64,000 nucleotides of DNA from Ridgeia piscesae (lineage: Eukaryota; Annelida; Polychaeta; Sabellida; Siboglinidae): assembly GCA_025642075.2 (NCBI GenBank), contig JAODUO010000053.1, forward strand, positions 1,209,501-1,273,500, written 5' to 3'. Positions 49,401-61,667 of the stretch are shown here, one piece after another; position 1 is the stretch's first letter; every line of letters begins with the position of its first letter. Under the pieces are notes generated by a model, which saw nothing but the letters and a program-made list of their open reading frames with translations, was not told the origin of the DNA and made no database searches. The position numbers and the translations under genes were made by a program.

Positions 49401-52400
49401 AGAGACACAGAGAGCAGTCACCGGTCTCATTGGAGGGTGACTTAGAGACCCAGAGAACAGCCACTGGTCTCCTAAAGATGGTGCTTTAGAGACACATAGA
49501 GCAGTCACTGGTCTCACTGGAGGATGACTTAGAGACCAAGAGAACAGTCACTGGTCTCACTAGACGGTGCTTTAGAGACACAGAGAGCAGTCACCGGTCT
49601 CACTGGAAGGTGCCTTAGAGACCCAGAGAGCAGTCACCGGTCTCACTGGACGGTGCCTTAGAGACCCAGAGAGCAGTCACCGGTCTCACTGGAGGGTGAC
49701 TTAGAGACCCAGAGAGTAGTCACCGGTCTCACTGGAGGATGACCTTAGAAACCCAGGGAACAGTCACTGGTCTCACTGGAGGATGACTTAGAGACCCACA
49801 GAGTAGTCACCGGTCTCACTGGAGGATGACCTTAGAGACCCAGAGAACAGTCACTGGTCTCACTGGAGGGTGACTTAGAGATCCACAGAGTAGTCACCGG
49901 TCTCACTGGAGGATGACCTTAGAGACCCAGAGAACAGTCACTGGTCTCACTGGAGGGTGACTTAGAGACCCAGAGAGCAGTCACCGGTCTCACTGGAGGA
50001 TGACCTTAAAGACCCAGGGAACAGTCACTGGTCTCACTGTAGGGTGCCTTTGAGACCCAGAGAGCAGTCACCGGTCTCACTGGAGGGTGACTTAGAGACC
50101 CAGAGAACAGTCACTGGTCTCACTGGAGGATGACCTTAGAGACCCAGAGATCAGTCACTGGTCTCACTGGAGGGTGACTTAGAGACCCAGAGAGCAGTCA
50201 CCGGTCTCACTGGAGGATGACCTTAGAGACCCAGGGAACAGTCACTGGTCTCACTGGAGGGTGCCTTTGAGACCCAGAGAACAGTCACTGGTCTCATTGG
50301 AGGATGACCTTAGAGACCCAGAGAACAGTCACTGGTCTCACTGGAGGGTGACTTAGAGACCCAGAGAGCAGTCACCAGTCTCACTGGAGGGTGACATAGA
50401 GACCCAGAGAACAGTCACCGGTCTCACTAGAGGGTGAATTAGAGACCCAGAGAACAGTCACCAGTCTCACAGGAGGGTGAGTTAGAAACCAGAGAACAGT
50501 CACCAGTCTCACTGGAGGGTGACTTAGAGATCCAGAGAACAGTCACTGGTCTCACTGGAGGGTGACTTAGAGACCCAGAGAGCAGTCACTGGTCTAACTG
50601 GAGGGTGACTTAAGAGACCCAGAGAACAGCCACTGGTCTCCTAAAAATGGTGCTTTAGAGACACATAGAGCAGTCACTGGTCTCACTGGAGGATGACTTA
50701 GAGACCAAGAGAACAGTCACTGGTCTCACTAGACGGTGCTTTAGAGACACAGAGAGCAGTCACCGGTCTCACTGGAGGATGACTTAGAGACCCAGGGAAC
50801 AGTCACTGGTCTCACTGGAGGGTGCCTTTGAGACCCAGAGAACAGTCACTGGTCTCATTGGAGGATGACCTTAGAGACCCAGAGAACAGTCACTGGTCTC
50901 ACTGGAGGGTGACTTAGAGACCCAGAGAGCAGTCACCGGTCTCACTGGAGGATGACCTTAGAGACCCAGGGAACAGTCACTGGTCTCACTGTAGGGTGCC
51001 TTTGAGACCCAGAGAGCAGTCACCGGTCTCACTGGAGGGTGCCTTTGAGACCCAGGGAACAGTCACTGGTCTCACTGTAGGGTGCCTTTGAGACCCAGAG
51101 AGCAGTCACTGGTTTCACTGGAGGGTGATTTAGAGACCCAGAGAACAGTCACTGGTCTCACTGGAAGATGACTTAGAGACCAAGAGGACAGTCACTGGTC
51201 TCACTGGAGGGTGCCTTAGAGACACAGAGAGCAGTCACCGGTCTCATTGGAGGGTGACTTAGAGACCCAGAGAACAGCCACTGGTCTCCTAAAGATGGTG
51301 CTTTAGAGACACATAGAGCAGTCACTGGTCTCACTGGAGGATGACTTAGAGACCAAGAGAACAGTCACTGGTCTCACTAGACGGTGCTTTAGAGACACAG
51401 AGAGCAGTCACCGGTCTCACTGGATGGTGCCTTAGAGACCCAGAGAGCAGTCACCGGTCTCACTGGACGGTGCCTTAGAGACCCAGAGAGCAGTCACCGG
51501 TCTCACTGGAGGGTGACTTAGAGACCCAGAGAGCAGTCACCGGTCTCACTGGAGGATGACCTTAGAGACCCAGGGAACAGTCACTGGTCTCACTGGAGGA
51601 TGACTTAGAGACCCACAGAGTAGTCACCGGTCTCACTGGAGGATGACCTTAGAGACCCAGAGAACAGTCACTGGTCTCACTGGAGGGTGACTTAGAGACC
51701 CACAGAGTAGTCACCGGTCTCACTGGAGGATGACCTTAGAGAACCCAGAGAACAGTCACTGGTCTCACTGGAGGGTGACTTAGAGACCCAGAGAGCAGTC
51801 ACCGGTCTCACTGGAGGATGACCTTAGAGACCCAGGGAACAGTCACTGGTCTCACTGTAGGGTGCCTTTGAGACCCAGAGAGCAGTCACCGGTCTCACTG
51901 GAGGGTGACTTAGAGACCCAGAGAACAGGCACTGGTCTCACTGGAGGGTGACTTACAGACCCAGAGAGCAGTCACCGGTCTCACTGGAGGGTGACTTACA
52001 GACCCAGAGAGCAGTCACCGGTCTCACTGGAGGATGACCTTAGAGACCCAGGGAACAGTCACTGGTCTCACTGGAGGGTGACTTAGAGACCCACAGAGTA
52101 GTCAACGGTCTCACTGGAGGATGACCTTAGAGACCCAGCGAACAGTCACTGGTCTCACTGGAGGGTGGCTTAGAGACCCAGAGAGCAGTCACCGGTCTCA
52201 CTGGAGGATGACCTTAGAGACCCAGGGAACAGTCACTGGTCTCACTGTAGGGTGCCTTTGAGACCCAGAGAGCAGTCACCGGTCTCACTGGAGGGTGACT
52301 TAGCGACCCAGAGTGCAGTCACCGGTCTCACTGGAGGATGACCTTAGAGACCCAGGGAACAGTTACTGGTCTCACTGGAGGGTGACTTAGAGACCCACAG

Positions 52401-54020
52401 AGTAGTCACCGGTCTCACTGGAGGGTGACTTTGAGACCCAGAGAACAGTCACTGGTCTCACTGGAGGATGACCTTAGAGACCCAGAGAACAGTCACTGGT
52501 CTCACTGGAGGGTGACTTAGAGCCCCAGAGAGCAGTCACCGGTCTCACTGGAGGATGACCTTAGAGACCCAGGGAACAGTCACTGGTCTCACTGGAAGGT
52601 GCCTTTGAGACCCAGAAAACAGTCACTGGTCTCATTGGAGGATGACCTTAGAGACCCAGAGAACAGTCACTGTTCTCACTGGAGGGTGACTTAGAGACCC
52701 AGAGAGCAGTCACCGGTCTCACTGGAGGATGACCTTAGAGACCCAGGGAACAGTCACTGGTCTCACTGTAGGGTGCCTTTGAGACCCAGAGAACAGTCAC
52801 TGGTCTCACTGGAGGGTGACTTAGAGACCCAGAGAGCAGTCACCGGTCTCACTGGAGGATGACCTTAGAGACCCAGGGAACAGTCACTGGTCTCACTGGA
52901 AGGTGCCTTTGAGACCCAGAAAACAGTCACTGGTCTCATTGGAGGATGACCTTAGAGACCCAGAGAACAGTCACTGGTCTCACTGGAGGGTGACTTAGAG
53001 ACCCAGAGAGCAGTCACCGGTCTCACTGGAGGATGACCTTAGAGACCCAGGGAACAGTCACTGGTCTCACTGTAGGGTGCCTTTGAGACCCAGAGAGCAG
53101 TCACTGGTTTCACTGGAGGATGACTTAGAGACCAAGAGAACAGTCACTGGTCTCACTGGAGGATGACTTAGAGACCAAGAGAACAGTCACTGGTCTCACT
53201 GGAGGATGACTTAGAGACCAAGAGAACAGTCACTGGTCTCACTGGAGGGTGCCTTAGAGACACAGAGAGCAGTCACCGGTCTCATTGGAGGGTGACTTAG
53301 AGACCCAGAGAACAGCCACTGGTCTCCTAAAGATGGTGCTTTAGAGACACATAGAGCAGTCACTGATCTCACTGGAGGATGACTTAGAGACCCAGAGAAC
53401 AGTCACTGGTCTCACTGGACGGTGCTTTAGAGACACAGAGAGCAGTCACCGGTCTCACTGGAGGATGACTTAGAGACCCAGAGAACAGTCACTGGTCTCA
53501 CTGGACGGTGCCTTAGAGACCCAGAGAGCAGTCACCGGTCTCACTGGAGGGTGACTTAGAGACCCACAGAGTAGTCACCGGTCTCACTGGAGGATGACCT
53601 TAGAGACCCAGAGAACAGTCACTGGTCTCACTGGAAGGTGACTTAGAGACCCAGAGAGCAGTCACCGGTCTCACTGGAGGATGACCTTAGAGACACAGGG
53701 AACAGTCACTGGTCTCACTGGAGGGTGACTTAGAGACCCACAGAGTAGTCACCGGTCTCACTGGAGGATGACCTTAGAGACCCAGAGAACAGTCACTGGT
53801 CTCACTGGAGGGTGACTTAGAGACCCACAGAGTAGTCACCGGTCTCACTGGAGGATGACCTTAGAGACCCAGAGAACAGTCACCGGTCTCACTGGAGGGT
53901 GACTTAGAGACCCATAGTGCAGTCACCGGTCTCACTGGAGGGTGACTTACAGACCCAGAGAACAGTCACTGGTCTCACTGGAGGGTGACTTACAGACCCA
54001 GAGAGCAGTCACCGGTCTCA
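46471..54020. repeat. 43-bp satellite-like array, about 175 units (7.5 kb), with higher-order structure
   Basis: The unit is AGAGACCCAGAGAGCAGTCA, then CTGGTCTCACTGGAGGGTGA, then CTT. Variant units (CCTAAAAATGGTGCTTTAGA; CACAGGAGGGTGAGTTAGAA; GGATGACCTTAGAGACC) recur in the same order, giving higher-order copies. The CACAGGAGGGTGAGTTAG variant occurs near 46,797, 47,741, 48,653 and 50,469. The block around 49,361 recurs at 51,173, about 1.81 kb or 42 units away. The array's left end forms the acceptor side (CTCTCTGAG) of the exon at 46470. No open frame of note crosses it. Confidence 0.97.
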
Positions 54021-54136
54021 CATACACACACACCCACACCACACACACACCCACCCACACACACCCACACACACACACCCCCCCCCACCCCCACCCCACC
54101 CCCCCCCACCCACCCACCCACCCACACCCCACCACA

Positions 54137-54180
<44 letters not shown>
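54021..54180. repeat. (CA)n/(CCCA)n microsatellite, left
   Basis: CA, CCCA and C-rich simple repeats between the 43-bp array and the left 270-bp copy. The G-rich complement may form quadruplexes. Confidence 0.93.
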
Positions 54181-54182
<2 letters not shown>

Positions 54183-54450
54183 TCTGTAATGACATGTTCA
54201 CTTGGGAACTATATCCCACTGTGGGACTACACAGCGCCATGTGAGTACTAAATATAGCATGACGCGATACAGTGGCGCCAACATGCGTACGAATCCAGAG
54301 TTTAGCCTATTTTCTGAGCGTCACGTAGTGCGGCGCCACTGGGTGAATCGAGGCACGGAGACCAAAAAATTAGGTCCGAAAAATTAATGTTCACCAGTTT
54401 GCAGAAGCACTGACTTATACGTGTAATTCAGGCAACGCACGTACTCATAC
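54181..54450. repeat. 270-bp direct repeat flanking the RTE element, left copy
   Basis: Begins ATTCTGTAATGACATGTTCA and ends CACGTACTCATAC. It is identical in length to 58,114-58,383, and I see a single difference (A at 54,267, G at 58,200). Both copies follow a (CA)n tract. The retrotransposon lies between them, with its TAAG-repeat tail touching this copy. Confidence 0.95.
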
Positions 54451-57400
54451 TTACTTACTTACTTACTTATGCCTGATTGCTCGCTGGGAGCATAGGCCAT
54501 CGACCAAGGAACGCCACCGTTTTCTGTCCGTGGCCATCTTCTCCATTTCTCTCCTGGTGTATCCCATCTCCTTCGTTTCTTTTTCTGTGTCTCTTTGCCA
54601 GGTGTTTCGTGGCCTACCTCTTCGTCTCTTCCCTGGGGGGTTCCATGTGATGGCTTGACGGGTGATGGTGTTTGGTGGTTTCCTGAGTGTATGTCCTATC
54701 CACCTCCATTTTCTCTTCTTTATTTCATTTTCTATGGGTAGTTGCTTGGTCATTTTCCAGAGTGTAGTGTTGGATATCTTGTCTGTCCACTTCAGGTGTA
54801 GGATTCTACGCAGGCATTTGTTGATGTATTCTTTTTAGTGTCTTCTGTGTACTTCGCCATGTCTCCGATCCATAGAGTAAAACTGCCTTGACATTTGAAT
54901 TGAATATTCTCAGTTTGGTGTTAGTTTTAATTTGTTTTGCTCTCCAAATTTGTCTCAACATGATGAATGCAACTCTTGCTTTCTGTATCCTTGCTTTGAC
55001 GTCTTCTGCTGTGCCTCCATGTTTGTTGATTGTACTGCCCAGGTATGTGAATGAGTCTGTCTCTTCCAGTGGCTCTCCGTTCATTGTAATGGGGTTGTTG
55101 TTCTTTGTGTTGGCTTTCATAATCCTTGTCTTGCTTCTGTTGATGTTGAGTCCTAGCTGTGTTGACACTGTGTTTAGTAGCTCTGTTTTTCCTGCATTTG
55201 TTGATGGCTGTGTGAGAGGAGAGCGAGGTCATCCGCAAAGTCCAGGTCCTCCAACTGGCTCCAAGGTGTCCACTGGATCCCATTTCTTCTATATTTTGTA
55301 GTCTTTTTCATGATCCAGTCTATGGCGAGCAGGAATAAGAATGGTGACAGAAGACATCCTTGCCTCACTCCTGTCTTCACCATGAAGGAGTCTGTAAGTT
55401 GTCCTGCATGAATGACCCTGCATGCCATATCTTCGTAACTATTTCTTATCAGAGATATAAGTTTATTCGGTATCCCGTAGTGCTGTAGAAGCTTCCACAG
55501 CGTATCTCTGTCGAGGCTATCAAATGCCTTCTCGTAGTCTACAAAGTTTATGTACAGGGATGAGTCCCATTCCATGGATTGTTCAACAATGATTCGCAGT
55601 GTTGCTATTTGGTCGGTGCATGATCTGTCTTTGCGGAAGCCAGCTTGGTGGTCTCTGAGCTTGGCATCCACCCCTGTCTTCAGTCTGTCCAAGATGACTC
55701 TGTTGAGGACCTTTCCGGGTACTGATAGGAGAATTATCCCTCTGTAGTTATTACAATCTTGCATATCTCCTTTCTTTGGGAGCTTCACGACGTATCCTTC
55801 TTTCCATTCAGTTGGTATTTCTTCTTGCTCCCATATCTTCCCCAATAGATCATGCAGTATCTCTGTGGAGGTCTCTATGTCAGCCTTGATTGCCTCGGCA
55901 GGAATTTTGTCTGGGCCTGAAGCTTTCCCTCTCTTCATGTGATGGATGGCTTTCTCAATCTCTGCCTTACTTGGTCTTTCGCAGTTTATCTGGAGTACTT
56001 CTTCAGCTGGTGTGATGTCCGGAGGGTTCTGGGGTGGTGGCCGGTTTAGCAGTTCTTCAAAATGTTCCCTCCATCTCTTCAACTGGTCTTCGTCACTGGT
56101 AAGTACATTGCCATTCTTATCTTTGATAGGTCTGTCTGTACGCTTGTACTTTCCTGCTAATTTTCTTGTTATTTCATAGAGTTGTGTCATGTTTTCTTGG
56201 GCTGATGCATCCTCTGCTTCCTTGGCTAGGTCTTCAATGAAGTTTGCCTTGTCTGTTTTTACGCTGTTCTTGACTGCTCTGTTTGCCTCTGTGTACTCTT
56301 CCTGTGATGTTGCTTTTGCTGCTCTCGTTCGGCTGTTGTTAATTGCACCTTTCTTTTCCTTCCTCACTTGCACTTTGTTGAGAGTGTCTGCAGAAATCCA
56401 GTCTTTTTGTTGGTATTTCTTCTTTCCCAGAACTTCGCTGCATGTGCTGGTCCACATCTCCTTGATATGTTGCCATTGTGTGTCTATGTCCATGTTTCCT
56501 TCGTCAAGAAGATCTTGTAGGGCTTCATATTTGTTTCTGACTGTAAGTCGGAAGGTCTCTGTTGTCAGCCTGTCCTTTAGGAAGTCCACATTGTACTGCG
56601 TTCTGGTGCTCCTCTTGACTTCTCTCTTCTTTAGCTTCATCTTCATTCTGGCCAGCACTAGATGGTGGTCTGAGGCTGCATCTGCCCCTCTCTGCACTCT
56701 CACATCCTGCATTGATCTTCTGAACTTCCGTCATATGCAGATATGATCTATTTGATTTTCTGTTCTGTGGTCTGGTGATATCCAGGTTGCCTTATGAATC
56801 CTGCGATGCGGGAACACGCTGCCTCCGATGATCATGTTGTTAAATGCACAAAAGTCAGCCAACATCTCGCCATTTTCATTCATTTTGCCAAGTCCCTGTC
56901 TGCCCATGACTTCTTCGTACCCGCTGTTGTCTGATCCAATTTTGGCGTTCAAATCTCCCATGAGTATTGTCATGTCCTTCTCTTTCAGTTTGTCACACAA
57001 TGTTTGCAGTTTGTTGTAAAAGTCCTCCTTTGTTTCCTCATCCTTGTCGTTTGTGGGTGCGTAGCACTGGATGATGTTGAGCTTGATGTTTTCTTTCTTT
57101 GTTTTGAACGATGCATAGATGATCCTTGGTCCCGCCGCTTCCCAGCTAATGAGAGCATTCTGTGCCTCATGTGACAACATGAAGGCCACGCCTTCTGTGT
57201 GATGTGCGTCTTCCTCTTCATGCCCCGAGTACAGTATCATTTCTCCCGTATTCAGTCTGACTTGCCCCGACTGTGTCCACCTCGTTTCACATAGCCCTAA
57301 TACTGTGATGTTGTAGGCCCGTCGTTCCCTTGCTATTTGGGCTGCTTTGTTTGCTTCGAACATGGTTCTCACGTTCCATGTTCCGATTTTTGATATTTTC

Positions 57401-57605
57401 TTGGAAGACAAGAAGAGTATCGGCGATGTAGCTTCCTTACGGCTTTCACTGCATGGCGTCATACTCTCCCCAGGAGGCCCTCCCTCTCCCAAGTTCAGTA
57501 GAGTTCCTTTGGTCGATGTTTTCGTAACAATCTGTTTTTTTACGGGAAAGGGTTGTTAGCCCTTTGCCCAACCCTCCTCTTTTCTCAGCCGGGCTTGGGA
57601 CCGTC
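54451..57605 (-). mobile_element. RTE-like non-LTR retrotransposon, nearly full length, inactivated
   Basis: Minus strand. The AP-endonuclease region 57,492-56,731 shows IGTWNVRTM, LGLCETRW, MGDLNAKIG and NQIDH. After a TGA at 56,733-56,731, the same frame continues with SDHHLV and the reverse transcriptase: VDYEKAFDSLDRDTLW, TGVRQGCLLSPF, LDFADDLALLS. A frameshift near 55,195 and another near 54,830 separate the downstream parts (YLGSTINKHGG; VLLYGSETW; RWIGHTLRK, RRRGRPRNTW). The order endonuclease, RT and short 3' UTR with a (TAAG)n tail at 54,451-54,470 fits the RTE clade. Similar proteins are often annotated as craniofacial development protein 2-like. The 5' UTR (57,493-57,605) contains GGTCCCAAGCCCGGC. 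At least three disabling changes; it cannot make a full protein. Confidence 0.93.
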
Positions 57606-57735
57606 CACGGCAGAGTTACACACCCACACCACACACACACACACCACCCACCCACACACCCCCACCCCCACCCCCACCCACCCACCCACCCACCCACACC
57701 ACACCCCACACACCACACCACACCACACCACACAC

Positions 57736-57800
<65 letters not shown>
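57606..57800. repeat. (CA)n/(CCCA)n microsatellite, right
   Basis: Same type and order of CA/CCCA/C-rich blocks as 54,021-54,180, next to the 5' end of the RTE element. Confidence 0.93.
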
Positions 57801-57802
<2 letters not shown>

Positions 57803-57964
57803 CAGAGAGTAAATAATTCATAAAGACGCGAGCCATTAGCCATGCATGTGTGATCTTCACACTCGGTGTTGGTAAATCGAGGGGGCGGATCTGGTGTTAA
57901 AAAGGTGAGCGTGTGACTCGGCGGGACGCTGAAGTTGCACACACTTATATTATAATTTTTATAT

Positions 57965-58383
<419 letters not shown>

Positions 58384-59294
58384 ATGTATTTATATGTTGT
58401 AACACACTGAAATAGTTTACGCGTCAATATTGAGTGTAGGTGGATGTTTCCACTGAATATACTGTATTATCGCCCTGCTTCAGTGCACGTCTCTCCAATA
58501 CAGCGGCTATCTTCCGGGCGTGTGCTCCCTCGTAACGGGAAGGACGTTGGTCAACATAGATAACATCCCATTCGGCCACTGGCCAGTTGTGTAGGATTCG
58601 GACCCACCTCAGCTCAAGTGTGCCGTTATAACTGCATATTTGCCTAGTCATTGGATACCTCGCACTAAATCTAATCCTAACGCTAATAATCAGTCAGCAT
58701 TCCCAGGTGTATAATAATATGCCGCACCATTTGAAAATATACAATATTGGTCGCTACGTAAACGGTACGGTATGAGGAGCAATGTTTAAATGTTACTTTG
58801 AACGTAGTTCAGCCAGCTGCGGCAGAGAGCAGAGACATACTAGTTGGGACTTGGAAGGAACTTAATTTGTGACCGCTGTGTAGAGTGTTCTGACGTGTGA
58901 ATAAAAGACTGACAAAGTCAGTTCTGAGCACCTTTGAGACACTCGATAAGCATGAGGTCAACTTCCCAATTCCCTAATCTGGGAGTATTACTTTAGTTTC
59001 AATTGGCAACATTATTTTGGCGCTCTGCCAACTACAAATATTGTCGTCATAATTCATCATGGTCCATTATAATGAGTATAATTATATTACGAGTATAACT
59101 ATGGATTACCAACAAAACAACACATGAGCTGGCCTATTCGACTGAGGAAACAGGCATTTGACATGTCATAATAAGGCTATTGTTTAAATCCTCTAGGTAC
59201 TTTCACATTTTTATGCAGTACTGTGGGAGAGGTCTCTACATGTCAACTGTGTCTGCATCTGAAATAAGCTTTGATGTTTGTTTGATCTTAGAAG
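58384..59294. promoter_or_regulatory. 5' flank of GEMIN7
   Basis: No repeat or other gene is recognised. A TTTGATCTTAG acceptor-like sequence ends three bases before the GEMIN7 ATG, suggesting that an untranslated first exon and the promoter lie in this interval. Confidence 0.4.
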
Positions 59295-59546
59295 ATGTCA
59301 ACTGATGAGGAGAAACAGACACAAAGGACGTTGTTGCGAGAACGCTTTCTCCGAGCGCTTACATCCATCTCCGAGATGCCCACCCAGTTTGTCATGTGCA
59401 ACCACAGCCAGATCAAAGCTGTCTTCTCAGCCTGTGATGTTGACATTCTCCACTTCCAAGTAGACAATCTAGAAACCCCACTTGGAACACAGCCAAGTGC
59501 CCTGCTCCGAACAAACGACATTGTGTCTTTTGCTGTTGACTTATAA
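59295..59546 (+). CDS. GEMIN7: Gemin7, SMN-complex subunit, complete in one coding exon
   Basis: 83 residues. Visible: LLRERFLRALTSI, then AVFSACDVDILHFQVDNLET, then PLGTQPSALLRTNDIVSF. These match the Sm-fold core of Gemin7 (LRERYLRSL; VxAxFxAxDxDxxxFxVxxLxTPxGxQxxALLRxxDIxS). Gemin7 binds Gemin6 as an Sm-like dimer in the SMN complex that loads Sm proteins onto snRNAs. It is shorter than the mammalian protein (about 131) because the variable N-terminal extension is absent. The ATG follows an acceptor-like site, so it is probably the first codon of exon 2. A candidate poly(A) signal AATAAA lies at 59,994-59,999. Confidence 0.88.
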   Translation: MSTDEEKQTQRTLLRERFLRALTSISEMPTQFVMCNHSQIKAVFSACDVDILHFQVDNLETPLGTQPSALLRTNDIVSFAVDL

Positions 59547-61667
59547 AAAGTCAGTAGTAAGAAATGAGGACATCTCTGCCTAATTTGAGTTCAATTAATT
59601 CAGCATGTACTTCGCATAAATGAAATGCCTCTTGGAACATGGGCATGTGTCTCGTGTAATTCACTGGGGACATATGAAGCCAATGATTTTGTATAAACTG
59701 ATATTTGTGCACTACTCTACCCAACTGCTAATGTGATTTTAATTCTTTTAGCAGACAGTTATTTGCATCAGGATCATATACCCTGTCTAAACATTATGTG
59801 CTGCTATAAATGTATAGATTAGCAGAAAACACAGCTTGCATTTTTCAAAATACTTTTTATACATGATTTATACATAAAAATTGTTAATACATCACTGGTA
59901 CCAAAATTTTACAACACTTGATAGAAATAACTACTGCATATATCTTTACAGATATTAATGTCGGATTTGTAAACTTACAAAATGCACAACTGTAATAAAA
60001 TGGAACCACTGTAATATGGACATTTTGGTGTTCACTGTATATCTGTTCTGAATAACAAGGTTTATTAGATAAACAAAACGTGCAGTTAATGGGAAATGTT
60101 ACAATATCTTGAAAATAGCGTGAAATGTGGCCCAGAGATTTCTGGGCTATCTGACTTGGTCCAAATTAAGGTGGTCCCATTGTATATAAAGATATAAACA
60201 ACACAATAAAAATGTGGTCTAAGCATCAGCCTATATAGAGTGCATGTTAAAACAACAACAAATTTCCTATTTTAATCTAAAACAAATATCTAAGTATATA
60301 AACCCTAAAGCATGAACAACATCTAATACTGAACATTTTCCTATAAAATGTGATTAGTTGTATATCTTGTCAAATCAACTTCTACACTACCTGTTACGAT
60401 AATACTGAATGAGTTATGCGTAGTTCCACCTGTGGAAATTTGCCAGGAATGCTTAGACATTTGGTTTTGTCCTAGACCTACGGCTAGACCCACATAAAGT
60501 CATACATTAATTTATTTACGCCATCACAGATTTTGTTTGTTGAAGTCAAAATCTGGTGTAAACTGCAATATGCAGTTGTTTAACCTTTTACACCATGTGA
60601 TGCTTTTACAAAATGCCTTACGACTTACCACAGCACTTGTACCGAAATACATCTTCGAATGCTGCTCAAAACATCCCTCATTAAACATGTGAACAATTTA
60701 TAGCGGACACAGTTAAAAACTTTTCTGAATGCATTTTCTTCGCTGAATTCATTCCCTCTGGGAAAGGCATCAGGATGAGTATTGTCTGCTGACAGGTAAA
60801 CTTATGCTGCAGCAACCGTAAGTAGATAGTTCATGATTCAAGTGGGTGATACATTGCTGATATCAATACAGCTGTACACACAAATTGAATACTGTGACTA
60901 TTCTAAGTTAACGTAACACTGCCATGTCATAAATAAAATCATTTAGTTGTAGTTGTGTTAGACATGTAAAACGAATGGAAACTGAATCGGATGATACAAC
61001 AAATATCCATATAATGGCCTGAACATTGGCCCAATTTACCTGACACTTTAACAACGAAACCCAAGTGAATAAGATCCAGTGAGATCAAGCTGTTAAGAGG
61101 TGTTGATATGTTAAGTCGCTAACAAACTAGAAAGACACTCATTATACTTTCCCCTAAAAGTACCACAAATATGCTAATATCTGTTGTATCCCATCTTCGA
61201 GAATCATATGACACAAATAACAATAAATAACATATTGGTAATAGCCACCATGGTAAATTGCATAGATCCATGTTAATACAGCCAAACTGATGTTGGGTTT
61301 AAAATGCACATTCTTTGAGCAATCACAGGTCAACACTGACTGTCACAGCAACATAGCAAACACGGCTCAATGATTTTGCTATTTTTGTTGTACGTTTCAA
61401 AAGTTTTCCTCCAAAGTAAGTGCATTTCTTGCAACAACAAAAACACACTGAGTAATCTACTGTTTTGCTAGCTGATACATATCACTGAATTTCCAGACTG
61501 AAATGTACACTGTACTTGACTTAACTCACTTTGAATGGTGCATCGTCAAAAGTACTTGACATCAGCCCTAAATCACAGTAAACGTGATCAAGTTAATCAT
61601 TCGGCAAAAATGCAATGGAATTTGTTTGTGCGTAATACCAACACCAACATCGACCGCAACTCTCCAA
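59547..61667. other. Gap between GEMIN7 and PCK (tail to tail)
   Basis: Contains the GEMIN7 3' UTR (AATAAA at 59,994) and the PCK 3' UTR on the other strand. AT-rich, with no convincing frame, repeat or RNA gene seen. Confidence 0.55.

Noticed and set aside
54888..57559. Plus-strand frames across the RTE region
   Set aside because: They are antisense shadows of the minus-strand endonuclease and reverse transcriptase.
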